Numbered from the stretch's first letter, positions 36,067 to 44,343 are shown. The stretch is DNA of 64,000 nt from Winogradskyella marincola (GCF_029624125.1 NZ_JARSBN010000001.1:1-64000); one strand, 5' to 3'. Numbers and translations: made by a program. Notes: generated from the letters alone by a model not told the origin.

Positions 36067-36880
36067 CTTTTGAAATATCTTTTTCTAGTTGTTTAATAAG
36101 CTCTAGTTTACGCTTATTAATTACAATTTGTTTTATAGTTTTACTAACATACTCTAATGGTGCATAATCGTTCTGCAAGCGTATGTCATTAACATGCATC
36201 AAATATAGGTTTATTGAATCTTTGAGCTGTAAGAAATTAGATTTTTTTAACAGTTGGTCTTTACTTTCTTGCGTTACCACAGGCACTTTATCTACAACCT
36301 GACTGAATTTCACCCAAATAGAATCATTTAAAGAATAAGATTTAAACTGCATGGATATTGAATCTAAAAAGCGTTTGTCCTTAGGTTCATATCGTTTAAA
36401 TCTATTTTTTATGGTATCTAAATCTATAGGATTTAGCGGAAGACTGATGTATCGTAATTGTAATAAATCATCGTTTAATTTAAAAGATTCTTTATTCGCT
36501 TCATAAAACACCTCTGCTTCTTCTGCATTAACAATAGTATCTATATTCTTTTTTACTAGAGCTTCTAAATAAGCTTTGGTATATAGATCGTTTTTATATT
36601 GTTTTACCAGTTTAGAAAACTCTTCTTGTTTGTCTTCAGAAAGGTTTAGTAAGGCGCCATCCATAAGTAGTAATTGACGAGCCCATCGATTAATGTACCC
36701 ATTAACAATTACTAAACTATCTTCTTTACTTGTGCCTTCTGGAACCAAACCTTCTACATCTTCTTTATAAAGGTATGCTTCATTAACTCTTGCTATAGGT
36801 TCTCTGTCATCTGTCTTTTTAAAAAAATCACAGCTGAAACATCCTAAACATACAACTAATATAAAGAGCGTCTTTTTCAA
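36029..36880 (-). CDS. lipoprotein related to parvulin/SurA chaperones
   Basis: 283 aa. A lipoprotein signal ends at C17 (GCFSCDFF). The body is helical and charged: VNEAYLYKEDVEGLVP resembles the start of SurA N-domains, and SLVIVNGYINRWARQLLLMD follows. No complete parvulin domain is seen, so it is likely an isomerase-dead chaperone partner. It sits between two parvulin genes: 6 nt after the larger one and overlapping the SurA-like one by 38 nt. I infer a shared complex; no direct evidence. Confidence 0.75.
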   Translation of the reverse strand: MKKTLFILVVCLGCFSCDFFKKTDDREPIARVNEAYLYKEDVEGLVPEGTSKEDSLVIVNGYINRWARQLLLMDGALLNLSEDKQEEFSKLVKQYKNDLYTKAYLEALVKKNIDTIVNAEEAEVFYEANKESFKLNDDLLQLRYISLPLNPIDLDTIKNRFKRYEPKDKRFLDSISMQFKSYSLNDSIWVKFSQVVDKVPVVTQESKDQLLKKSNFLQLKDSINLYLMHVNDIRLQNDYAPLEYVSKTIKQIVINKRKLELIKQLEKDISKDAIKNNKFQIYN

Positions 36881-36886
36881 GAAATT

Positions 36887-38833
36887 TTATTGATTATTAA
36901 TTTTTGCTTTTACTTTTTTTAATGCCTTTTTGTTAACATCTACCTTAAAGCGTTTGTACAGACTATCTATCCAGTTTGCTTCAATCTCGTTTTGGTAATC
37001 ATTAATTACATTACCTTTTGCTTCTTCTAAGGTTTTAATTCCTGCTGGTAAAACAGCTTTAATATCTATAACATGAAACGCGTCGTTGTGCGAATATATT
37101 TCTGACACACCTTGCTCTATCTTAAGATTAGAAGGAAGCTTTGGATCGTTTGTATCATAAGTTCCTTTTGTAAAAATGATGTTCTTTTTGCCATCTTTAT
37201 CTAAAGCTTTCTTTATGTCTTGCTCAGATTTTCCTTTCTTCATCATTTTTAAGGCTTTCTTGGCATAATCCTCATTTGCAGCAGTTGCTATGACCACATC
37301 TACTCGATCGCTCCACTGGTACTTGCTTTTGTGCTTTTGGTAATATGCTTCTAAACCTACACTGTCTTTAGAGGCTTTGTTCCAGATTTCTTTTTCCATT
37401 AAATCGAACAACAATAATCCATCTCTATATTCTTTTAAAATATCTGCAAAATCTTTGTTCTCAAATTCTAGATTATCTTCTCTGTATTTTAGAATTGAAG
37501 TTTCAAAAAACTTATCAAACTCCTTGTCTATTACAACAGAAAAATCACCTTTTTTGTTAACATAATTACGCTGTGCAGACATAAGATGACGGCCAAACGC
37601 TTCGTAAGAAAATGATTGATCACCTATTGTAAATACCGTTTTATCTATTTCAAAATCTTCTGGTAATCTCCATGAACGCGCAAAATAATTTTCATTTAAA
37701 AGTGAGGTAAAGTATTTTTTTGCTTCTGGGTTGTAAGATATTTGATAGCGCTCTTTTAATGCATCTACCATAGCCTCATTAATAAGCTGAGATCTAGAAT
37801 CTCGCTTTACCTTAGATTCTATTTCTGGTTTTAATTCTTCAAAAGATTTAATGGGTTCATATGCTATACGTTTTACGATATGCCAACCGTATTCAGACTT
37901 AAAAGGCTTACTTATGTCATTATCATTTTGTAATGCAAAAGCTTGGTCTTCAAAAATTGTAGAACTTAACTGACCGCTTTTAAAAGCCGATAGCTTTCCA
38001 CCATTTCTGGCAGAACTTTTATCGTCTGAAAATTGCTTTGCTAAAGACTCAAACTTTTCTCCTTGTTGTAGTTTTTTATAAATATCATTAATGCGCTCCT
38101 CAGGATTTAAAAGTGTGTCATTTTGCTGTAACGCTATCATAATATGAGCTGCGGTAATAGTTCCTCTAGATTTGCGCTTATCTTTTACCATAACAACATG
38201 GTAACCAAACTGAGTTCTAAAAGGCATAGAGATTTCACCTTTTGGTGTGTTAAAAGCAGCTGTTTCAAAATCATAAACCATTTTGAAGGCTGAGAAATAA
38301 CCCAAATCTTCAAGAAAAACGGATTGCCCATTGTGTGCACTGGATTTTACAGCATCAAACCCTTCTTCTAAGACACGTTCTCTCAACTTTAAAACCTGAT
38401 TATAGGCCTTTAATGTATCCTTTGCATTGCCATCTAAACGCACCAAAACATGAGCGGCATTTACATCATAATTATTACGCTCATAAGCCTCTTGCACCAA
38501 GGCATCTGTAACTTTATTTTCTGAAAGATAATTCTTTGTTAACTGCTTTTTGTATCTTAAAAACTCTCGTTGATACTTTGTATCTTCATCTAACTTAAGA
38601 CGCTTTGCTTCTTTTAGTTTTAACTGATACTCTGTAAATAATTTTAAATAACCATCAACATCTTTCTGACTTTCGTCTTTAACTAAATCTAAATTCTTGT
38701 TATAAACTCTTAAAAATTCTGAGGTCATTACAGGTTCGCCATCTACTTCTAACAACACTTCGTCTTTCTCTTGAGCAAACGATACGTTTAGAGCAATTAA
38801 AACTAAGAGTAAGCATTTAAATCTAAGTTTCAT
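36887..38833 (-). CDS. double-parvulin peptidyl-prolyl isomerase, PpiD/SurA-like
   Basis: 648 aa. Signal peptide (about 1-20, ending NVSFAQ), an N-terminal helical region, then two parvulin domains: about 125-225 with AAHVLVRLDG and FRTQFGYHVVMVKD, and about 230-330 with AAHIMIALQQND, FESLAKQFSDDKSSARNGG and FKSEYGWHIVKRI. The C-terminal half (about 350-648) is unassigned and highly charged. It is the first gene of an operon with a lipoprotein, a SurA-like protein and moxR, read from a consensus promoter at 38900-38929. The set probably serves outer membrane biogenesis. Confidence 0.9.
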   Translation of the reverse strand: MKLRFKCLLLVLIALNVSFAQEKDEVLLEVDGEPVMTSEFLRVYNKNLDLVKDESQKDVDGYLKLFTEYQLKLKEAKRLKLDEDTKYQREFLRYKKQLTKNYLSENKVTDALVQEAYERNNYDVNAAHVLVRLDGNAKDTLKAYNQVLKLRERVLEEGFDAVKSSAHNGQSVFLEDLGYFSAFKMVYDFETAAFNTPKGEISMPFRTQFGYHVVMVKDKRKSRGTITAAHIMIALQQNDTLLNPEERINDIYKKLQQGEKFESLAKQFSDDKSSARNGGKLSAFKSGQLSSTIFEDQAFALQNDNDISKPFKSEYGWHIVKRIAYEPIKSFEELKPEIESKVKRDSRSQLINEAMVDALKERYQISYNPEAKKYFTSLLNENYFARSWRLPEDFEIDKTVFTIGDQSFSYEAFGRHLMSAQRNYVNKKGDFSVVIDKEFDKFFETSILKYREDNLEFENKDFADILKEYRDGLLLFDLMEKEIWNKASKDSVGLEAYYQKHKSKYQWSDRVDVVIATAANEDYAKKALKMMKKGKSEQDIKKALDKDGKKNIIFTKGTYDTNDPKLPSNLKIEQGVSEIYSHNDAFHVIDIKAVLPAGIKTLEEAKGNVINDYQNEIEANWIDSLYKRFKVDVNKKALKKVKAKINNQ

Positions 38834-38879
38834 ATTTATAAATTTTCTTCGTTAAAACTTGGTATATATACAAATAAAG

Positions 38880-38895
38880 ACCTCTGATTAGAGGT
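38880..38895 (-). promoter_or_regulatory. 5'-end hairpin of the parvulin operon mRNA
   Basis: ACCTCT-AATC-AGAGGT (read on the minus strand) forms a 6 bp stem at the predicted 5' end of the transcript (start near 38893). It could stabilise the mRNA or be an operator. Confidence 0.4.
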
Positions 38896-38899
38896 TGAG

Positions 38900-38929
38900 C
38901 AAAAATAACATAAATCACTTATTTCGCAA
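38900..38929 (-). promoter_or_regulatory. promoter of the parvulin operon, Bacteroidota type
   Basis: Minus strand: TTG at 38929-38927, exactly 19 bp, then TATTTTTG at 38907-38900. Predicted start near 38893, giving a leader of about 60 nt. Confidence 0.75.
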
Positions 38930-39065
38930 GTTATAGCATTATCTTAATTTGTTAGTGCAGAACTGTGTTAAAACAGTAATTACATCTTATAAATAGGTTG
39001 AAACGTCGATAAATTAAACTTAGTATAATGCTTTTATCTATCTTTAATCTAATTGCAAACTCTCA

Positions 39066-39521
39066 ATGAAATATACAACTGAAATTGTGATAGAGAAACC
39101 TCTGCTTGAGGTTACCAGAAAAATGGACTCTACCGAAAATATGAAACACTGGCAAGAAGGCCTTATAAGCGCAGAACACATCTCTGGAACACCAGGTGAG
39201 TTTGGTGCTAAAATGAAATTGAAATACAAACACGGAAAACGCAAAATGGAACTTATTGAAACTATTACCAAACAAGATTTTCCTAATGAGTTTCATGCCA
39301 CATACGCAACCAAAGGTGTTAGAAATATTCAACAAAATTATTTTGAAAGCACTTCTGAAGGCCATACAAAATGGATTTGTGTAAATGAATTTGAACCAAC
39401 TACATTTATGATGAATGCCATGCTGTTTTTAATGCCTAAAGCCTTTAAAAAGCAGACTAAAAAATTTATGACTAACTTTAAAAACTTTGCCGAAAAAAGC
39501 ATCTCAGTTTCTAATGCGTAA
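39066..39521 (+). CDS. SRPBCC (START-like) family protein
   Basis: 151 aa with a predicted helix-grip fold for binding a hydrophobic ligand. The pattern YTTEIVIEKPLLEVTRKMDS at the start, then KHWQEGLISAEHISGTPG and a long C-terminal helix (about 118-145, KAFKKQTKKFMTNFKNFAE) is typical of polyketide cyclase/START-like proteins. The ligand is unknown. The stop overlaps the next small gene by 8 nt. Confidence 0.75.
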   Translation: MKYTTEIVIEKPLLEVTRKMDSTENMKHWQEGLISAEHISGTPGEFGAKMKLKYKHGKRKMELIETITKQDFPNEFHATYATKGVRNIQQNYFESTSEGHTKWICVNEFEPTTFMMNAMLFLMPKAFKKQTKKFMTNFKNFAEKSISVSNA

Positions 39522-39753
39522 AATAAAATTGATATGGGACTTTAGAGGTCCTGCAAGCCAAAAAACAGCAGAACATCATTTAATTCATCTTAAAGAATAC
39601 ATTGCTATAAACAAATTAGATATTACCATTGCAGACCTTGAAAGCTTTGGTGATATGCATAATACAGCGTATATGGTTGTTGACGAATCTGAAATGAAAC
39701 CATTAAGAGATGCCCTAAAACCACATAGAGGACAAGTATATTTAGATTCTTAG
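39514..39753 (+). CDS. small conserved cytoplasmic protein
   Basis: 79 aa from the ATG at 39514 (MRKIKLIWDFRGPASQKTAE). An in-frame TTG at 39487 is less likely, since the ATG overlaps the upstream stop by 8 nt, a usual coupled arrangement. Sequence features include RGPASQKTAEHHLIHLKEYI, a helix with a His pair, and a C-terminal RDALKPHRGQVYLD. I do not recognise the family with certainty; the function is unknown. It is coupled to the SRPBCC gene. Confidence 0.65.
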   Translation: MRKIKLIWDFRGPASQKTAEHHLIHLKEYIAINKLDITIADLESFGDMHNTAYMVVDESEMKPLRDALKPHRGQVYLDS

Positions 39754-39777
39754 ATTAGATTGCAGAATTCTATAGAT

Positions 39778-40917
39778 TTAAAACAGGCGTTTAAAAAAGG
39801 CTTGAATAAATCGTTTTGGTGGCACAGACAAGATAATCTTTAAATCTTCTAACCATGTAGATTCTTCATCAAGAAACTTAAAGATAGTTTTTACATCTGC
39901 TTTTTTAAACATGGATGCAAACAAGGCTGCACCTTCTTCATTATGATTGGCCAACACATCTAAAAAGATTAAATCATAAAACCAGAATTTTGATTTTTTA
40001 TGATACTTGCTCAGATCATTTTCAGTTTTTAAAAAGCTAACTAATGCTTTAGTCTTTTTCGCTGTATTTCTAAAAGTGTAACCTGTACTAGCTTTTGTCC
40101 ATCCGCCAGCTGTACCAATATTAAGTATGTGTTTTGAATTTAGTTGAGAGAACTTAAAAGCCGTCATTGGTATAGCTCCTTTTTCTTTTTCTTTTATTTC
40201 AAAATCATTAATCCCTCTTTCATTTAGATAGTGTATTATAGCCTCTTCGTATTCTTCAAATTGAAGTAATTCTTTAGAAAATAAAGTGTATTCAAAAAGT
40301 GCTGTGTGTTTGTCTATTGGTAACACATACATAAAACGTGTATTTCCGTTTTGTGGCACAGTAAAATCCATAAATGTTGCTGTAGAATCATCAAAAAAAG
40401 CTTCTTTGGTTTTTATAAACCAACCGACAAAGTGTTGTTGTAAAACAGGATGTTTTTTCTGAGTTTGGTACAACTCTGGGTTATGAATACTATTAAAAAG
40501 CTTTGAAGCCACATAACTTCCGTTCTTAGTTATAATCTGAACGAAATCTTTTAATTCTGTGAAGTTAACAACCTCATCATTAAGAAAGGTAATGTTGCTT
40601 TTCTTTTCAATACTTTGAAGAAGTGTGGTGTAAAAATCTTCACTTCGTATCATTTTGTATTGGTATGGTAATATGTCTATATCGTCTTTAAAATTATCAC
40701 TTCCAAAGTAAATTTTAGACCAGGTTTTGGTCAATATATGATCCCATTCGCCTTTACCATTTTCCCAAAAACACCAAGTTCTGTCGTTCCCTTTTTGCTT
40801 TTCTTTATCAATGATTAAAATCGATTTATCATCAAAAAAAGGGTCTAAAGCCATACGGTAAGCCAACATAAGACCAGAAGCTCCTGCACCTAAAATGATG
40901 TAATCGTAGTTTGTCAT
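39778..40917 (-). CDS. crtY: lycopene beta-cyclase
   Basis: 379 aa from the ATG at 40917 (MTNYDYIILGAGASGLMLAY). An alternative ATG 36 nt upstream would put a hydrophobic stretch before the FAD motif and is less likely. The N-terminal FAD-binding GAGASG and DRTWCFWE (the lycopene cyclase signature) are present, together with TRFMYVLPIDKHTALFEYT and NIGTAGGWTKASTGYTF. It closes both ends of lycopene to beta-carotene, the substrate of CrtZ. It lies about 14 kb from the crtI-crtB-crtZ operon and is probably monocistronic. Confidence 0.92.
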   Translation of the reverse strand: MTNYDYIILGAGASGLMLAYRMALDPFFDDKSILIIDKEKQKGNDRTWCFWENGKGEWDHILTKTWSKIYFGSDNFKDDIDILPYQYKMIRSEDFYTTLLQSIEKKSNITFLNDEVVNFTELKDFVQIITKNGSYVASKLFNSIHNPELYQTQKKHPVLQQHFVGWFIKTKEAFFDDSTATFMDFTVPQNGNTRFMYVLPIDKHTALFEYTLFSKELLQFEEYEEAIIHYLNERGINDFEIKEKEKGAIPMTAFKFSQLNSKHILNIGTAGGWTKASTGYTFRNTAKKTKALVSFLKTENDLSKYHKKSKFWFYDLIFLDVLANHNEEGAALFASMFKKADVKTIFKFLDEESTWLEDLKIILSVPPKRFIQAFFKRLF

Positions 40918-40950
40918 CTTATAAAAAATAGAAAACACTAAGTTAATAAA

Positions 40951-40985
40951 CATAAAAAAGTCCCACTATAATTAGTGAGACTTTT
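40951..40985 (-). terminator. intrinsic terminator of the cyclophilin-FKBP gene
   Basis: AAAAGTC-c-CACTA / TAGTG-a-GACTTTT with loop TAAT (40956-40985). The C-A mismatch becomes a G-U pair on the minus strand, the direction of the gene it ends. A run of six T follows on that strand. Confidence 0.8.
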
Positions 40986-41008
40986 ATTATTTAAATTTAA
41001 AATACGTC

Positions 41009-41941
41009 TTACTTTGTATCCATTAATTCTACATCAAAAACTAAAGTTGCGTTTGGTGGAATAACACCTCCTGCACCTGCAGCACCATACCCTAAGTCGC
41101 TAGGAATTACTAAACGAGCTTTGTCTCCTACATTAAGTAAACAGATACCTTCGTCCCAACCAGGAATAACCTGACCAACACCAACTTGAAAATCTAAAGG
41201 AGAATTTCTCTTATATGAAGAATCGAAAACAGTACCATCTGCTAATTGCCCTTTGTAATGTACAGACACCATGTTACCTTTTTCGGCTTTTTTACCATTC
41301 CCTTTTTGAATGATCTTGTAACGTAATCCTGAAGCCGTTTCTTCAAAACCTGCAGCTAATTTATCTAACTCTGCTCTTGCCGCTTCACGCTCTGCAGCAA
41401 TACGTTTTTCGCGCGCACCTTCAAAAGTTCTAAACGCTTCAATAGCATTAAATTGCTCTGCTGCATCACCTACTCTCACAATCTCTAAGCTTTCAATTTT
41501 ATCGCCTTGAGCTACAGCATCAACAACATCTTGTCCTTCTACTACATTACCAAAAACTGTATGCTTACCATCTAACCAAGGTGTTTCTACATGTGTAATG
41601 AAGAACTGGCTACCATTGGTACCAGGACCTGCGTTTGCCATAGATAGTTTACCTGGCGCATCGTGTTTTAAATCTGGATGTATTTCGTCATCAAATTTAT
41701 AACCAGGATTTCCTGTTCCTGTGCCTTGAGGACAACCACCTTGTATCATAAAATCTGGTATAACTCTATGAAAGTTTAAACCATCATAGTAAGGAGTACC
41801 TTGAGGTTTTGCTGAATTTTCTAGATTCCCTTCTGCTAAAGCCACAAAGTTACCTACTGTACCTGGTGTTTTTTGGAATTCTAAGTTCACTAAGATTTCA
41901 CCTTTAGAGGTGTTGAATTTTGCGTATAAACCGTCTTGCAT
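41009..41941 (-). CDS. cyclophilin-FKBP fusion (dual immunophilin)
   Basis: 310 aa from the ATG at 41941. The N-terminal cyclophilin domain (about 1-150) has [19 protein letters not shown] and [21 protein letters not shown] charged helix (about 160-195, [20 protein letters not shown]) connects it to an FKBP domain (about 200-310) with [32 protein letters not shown] and [20 protein letters not shown]. Both active centres look complete. Such two-family immunophilins are known from flavobacteria and some protozoa. No signal peptide, so it acts in the cytoplasm on proline isomerisation. It is followed by a terminator. Confidence 0.93.
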   Translation of the reverse strand: MQDGLYAKFNTSKGEILVNLEFQKTPGTVGNFVALAEGNLENSAKPQGTPYYDGLNFHRVIPDFMIQGGCPQGTGTGNPGYKFDDEIHPDLKHDAPGKLSMANAGPGTNGSQFFITHVETPWLDGKHTVFGNVVEGQDVVDAVAQGDKIESLEIVRVGDAAEQFNAIEAFRTFEGAREKRIAAEREAARAELDKLAAGFEETASGLRYKIIQKGNGKKAEKGNMVSVHYKGQLADGTVFDSSYKRNSPLDFQVGVGQVIPGWDEGICLLNVGDKARLVIPSDLGYGAAGAGGVIPPNATLVFDVELMDTK

Positions 41942-41966
41942 TGTATTTTCTTTTGTTTTCAGGCTG

Positions 41967-41982
41967 CAAAGATACAAAGTTA
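41967..41982 (-). promoter_or_regulatory. two overlapping-phase -7 boxes for the cyclophilin-FKBP gene
   Basis: TATCTTTG (41974-41967) and TAACTTTG (41982-41975) lie side by side on the minus strand, both fitting TAnnTTTG. The first would start transcription about 20 nt before the ATG. Neither has an exact TTG at 19 bp. Confidence 0.4.
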
Positions 41983-42163
41983 AGTTGGAAGAGAGAAGCT
42001 TGTGTATTGAAGTGTTGCTTCTTGAAATCTATGAACTTATAGAGACTATTTATAATGCCTAAACTAAGTATCAATATTGTGTATCTTATACTCTCTTTTT
42101 TAAAATGCTGAAATAACAACAACCACTTCTTTATTAAAATTATCCTAAAAAACGCAAAACAAT

Positions 42164-42175
42164 GTAACCAGTTAC
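42164..42175. promoter_or_regulatory. MarR operator O1
   Basis: GTAACCAGTTAC: arms GTAAC/GTTAC around CA. An identical copy is 33 bp downstream. It covers the place where the -33 element would lie. Confidence 0.75.
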
Positions 42176-42187
42176 GATTTTATTATC

Positions 42188-42195
42188 TACATTTG
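42188..42195 (+). promoter_or_regulatory. -7 box of the MarR operon
   Basis: TACATTTG fits TAnnTTTG and lies between the two identical operators. The predicted start (about 42202) is inside the second operator, so bound repressor would block the promoter. Confidence 0.6.
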
Positions 42196-42196
42196 C

Positions 42197-42208
42197 GTAA
42201 CCAGTTAC
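42197..42208. promoter_or_regulatory. MarR operator O2
   Basis: Second exact copy of GTAACCAGTTAC, at the predicted transcription start, 15 nt before the regulator ATG. Confidence 0.75.
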
Positions 42209-42223
42209 AAATATTTATAAATT

Positions 42224-42703
42224 ATGGACTATTTACAACAAATAGGTTTTGCAGGATTGAATAGTAGAATTAAGCGCTTGAGTGATGAACTTTTGTACAG
42301 CACTAGAGACTATTATAAAAATGCTGACCTAGATATAGAACCCAATTGGCATCTTATTTTTTTGCTATTGGAAGAGCACGAGTCCCTAACTATTACCGAA
42401 ATATCTCAAGAATTACGAATGTCTCATCCTGCTTGTGTGAAAATCATAAAGAAAATGAAAAAAAGAGACTATATAGATACTACAACAGACAAAAGCGATT
42501 CTAGAAAACAACTTTTGAAACTAAGTGGTAAAGCCAAAGACAGACTTCCGTTGTTTCACAAGCACTGGGATGCTTGTATAGAAACCACTAAGGATCTTAT
42601 AAAAAAAAGTCCTCATTTTTTGCAAGAACTGTCAGAATTTGAAAGCTTAGTATCGGAAGAAAATTATATGAACAGAACTATAAAAAACTTTGATGAGTTA
42701 TGA
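42224..42703 (+). CDS. MarR-family transcriptional regulator
   Basis: 159 aa winged-helix dimer. The recognition segment is LTITEISQELRMSHPACVKIIKKMKKRDYI, followed by the wing with TTDKSDSRKQLLKLSGKAK. It heads a three-gene operon with 4 nt overlaps (ATGA type) to the membrane protein and the DapB-like enzyme. Two identical GTAACCAGTTAC palindromes at its promoter strongly suggest autorepression, relieved by an unknown ligand, perhaps a substrate or product of the DapB-like enzyme. Confidence 0.9.
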   Translation: MDYLQQIGFAGLNSRIKRLSDELLYSTRDYYKNADLDIEPNWHLIFLLLEEHESLTITEISQELRMSHPACVKIIKKMKKRDYIDTTTDKSDSRKQLLKLSGKAKDRLPLFHKHWDACIETTKDLIKKSPHFLQELSEFESLVSEENYMNRTIKNFDEL

Positions 42704-42942
42704 CATGGTTTACTGAAGCTTTAGGGTATTTGGCAATTGCTACAGGCTTTTTTGCTATTACAAAAAAGGACATGGGTGCTTTTAGATTATGGCACTTAAT
42801 TTCTAGTTTTTTATACATCATATATGGTTACTTGTTGCAATCTAGTCCGTTGATTATTGCAGGTGTTATTTTTTGCATTATACACCTTTATCATTTGAGA
42901 AAACTGAAAACTAACACAAAAAACAAAGCAAGAACACTATGA
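42700..42942 (+). CDS. small membrane protein of the MarR operon
   Basis: 80 aa with three likely membrane helices (about 2-20, 28-46 and 48-66) and a basic C-terminal tail, RKLKTNTKNKARTL, on the cytoplasmic side. I do not recognise a family. It overlaps both neighbours by 4 nt (42700-42703 and 42939-42942), so it is translated with the regulator and the DapB-like enzyme. A transport or anchoring role is possible but unproven. Confidence 0.7.
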   Translation: MTWFTEALGYLAIATGFFAITKKDMGAFRLWHLISSFLYIIYGYLLQSSPLIIAGVIFCIIHLYHLRKLKTNTKNKARTL

Positions 42943-43739
42943 TAAAAGTATTTATAGCAGGCGGAACAGGTTGGGCTGGATCGTCATTAAGCAAAGGCGT
43001 TTTTAACAGCCAAAATATGGAACTTGTTGGAGCTCTATCTAGAAACCATAAAGGACAAAATTTGGCAGAAATTCTTGATTTGGGTTCTGTAAACATTCCT
43101 ATTTACGACACTATTGAAACAGCACTTAACAACACTGATTTTGATGTTCTTGTGGAATACACAAAACCAAATATTGCTAAAACGAACATTCTATCTGCTC
43201 TAAAAAAAGGTAAAAAAGTTGTCATTGGAACTTCTGGTTTAACTGAAAACGATTACTTAGAAATTGAGAACGTTGCCAATGAAAACAACACTTCTGTTTT
43301 AGCAGTTGGTAATTTTGCTCTGACGGTTGTATTGCTTCAGAAATTTTCGGAAATGGCAGCAAAGTATATTCCTAATTTTGAAATCATAGATTATACGCAC
43401 GAAGACAAAATAGATGCGCCTAGTGGAACAGCAAGGGAGTTGGCATATCGGCTTTCTAAAGTACAAACACCAAATAAGTTTGTAACCGGAGATGCTTTAA
43501 TTGGCGAAGTATCTAGTCGAGGAACTAACCTAAACGAGGTACAAGTCCATTCAATAAGACTTCCTGGGCATGTTATTTCTATTGAAAGTATTTTTGGTCT
43601 TAAAGACGAGAAGCTATCTATAAGACACGACTCTGGCGCGAGTGCTGAGCCATATGTAAAAGGTGGTCTTTTAGCTATTGAAAAAGTTGGAACTTTTAAA
43701 GGGTTGAAAAGAGGGCTTGACTCTGTAATGGATTTTTAA
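42939..43739 (+). CDS. DapB-like NAD(P)-dependent reductase
   Basis: 266 aa. N-terminal Rossmann motif VFIAGGTGWAGSSLSKGV, then VVIGTSGLT where DapB has a GTTG segment. The signature part is EIIDYTHEDKIDAPSGTARE (about 148-167): K157 and the DAPSGTA block of 4-hydroxy-tetrahydrodipicolinate reductase are kept, but the first catalytic His of the usual HHRHK is Thr153 and the RGG loop is RLPG. It is therefore a divergent member, and its substrate may differ from the lysine pathway intermediate. Last gene of the MarR operon. Calling it dapB without a test would be risky. Confidence 0.8.
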   Translation: MIKVFIAGGTGWAGSSLSKGVFNSQNMELVGALSRNHKGQNLAEILDLGSVNIPIYDTIETALNNTDFDVLVEYTKPNIAKTNILSALKKGKKVVIGTSGLTENDYLEIENVANENNTSVLAVGNFALTVVLLQKFSEMAAKYIPNFEIIDYTHEDKIDAPSGTARELAYRLSKVQTPNKFVTGDALIGEVSSRGTNLNEVQVHSIRLPGHVISIESIFGLKDEKLSIRHDSGASAEPYVKGGLLAIEKVGTFKGLKRGLDSVMDF

Positions 43740-43851
43740 AAATTCTTAAAATAGGCATATAAGACAGTGTTGCTTCTCGATACAAATGTTTTTCATTTCA
43801 ATCGAAAAATCCATTCAAAGTAGCGATGGTTTTTGTTTAACCAATTTAGAT

Positions 43852-43881
43852 TTGGGAATTGATATAATAAGTATAGTTTTG
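43852..43881 (+). promoter_or_regulatory. promoter of a hypothetical gene, Bacteroidota type
   Basis: TTG 43852-43854, 19 bp, then TAGTTTTG 43874-43881. Transcription should start near 43888, only about nine nt before the ATG at 43897. Confidence 0.65.
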
Positions 43882-43896
43882 CCTAAATTTAAATTT

Positions 43897-44322
43897 ATGG
43901 GTTTATCACTTTCAAAATTATTTAATAAAACAGAAACGTCTGCGGATAGTATTGATGCAATCATTGCTTCTGTAGAGCATGATGCTTATGGTGTTTCTGA
44001 TAGCAATGTGCTTTTTTCTGGCCTTAATGAGTTGGGTGGCTATTTCTTTTTTCAGACTATAGTTGTTGGTTCATTAAAGGTAAAGTGTAAAAATGGTGCT
44101 CGCTTAACTTTTAAAGGAAAGAATTTTGAATTGACCTTGAACTCTGACTCGCTTGAGTTTGAATCTCACCATACTGAAGTAAAAGGGCGTTTTGTGACTA
44201 ATATTGATTTTCAGATTGAAGAAAAGGATATTAAATCTTTGCAAAATGCTACCTTATCTGAGATTGTATTGCATGTAAAGAAAAAGGAGTTGTTGTTTAC
44301 TAAATACAACTCTGAGAAGTAG
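43897..44322 (+). CDS. hypothetical protein
   Basis: 141 aa from the ATG at 43897 (MGLSLSKLFNKTETSADSID). The reading frame is open further upstream to an ATG at 43786, but that part lies before a consensus promoter and is probably not translated. The protein has beta-rich segments: ELGGYFFFQTIVVGSLKVKC, ARLTFKGKNFELTLNSDSLE and a late FVTNIDFQIEEKDIKSL. No signal peptide or known domain is recognised. A single gene followed by convergent genes. Confidence 0.65.
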   Translation: MGLSLSKLFNKTETSADSIDAIIASVEHDAYGVSDSNVLFSGLNELGGYFFFQTIVVGSLKVKCKNGARLTFKGKNFELTLNSDSLEFESHHTEVKGRFVTNIDFQIEEKDIKSLQNATLSEIVLHVKKKELLFTKYNSEK

Positions 44323-44343
44323 CCTTATCTTCAATAGTTTTTA

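Noticed and set aside
41904..42122. 72 aa minus-strand reading frame before the MarR gene
   Set aside because: It overlaps the start and promoter region of the cyclophilin-FKBP gene and has no protein-like features.
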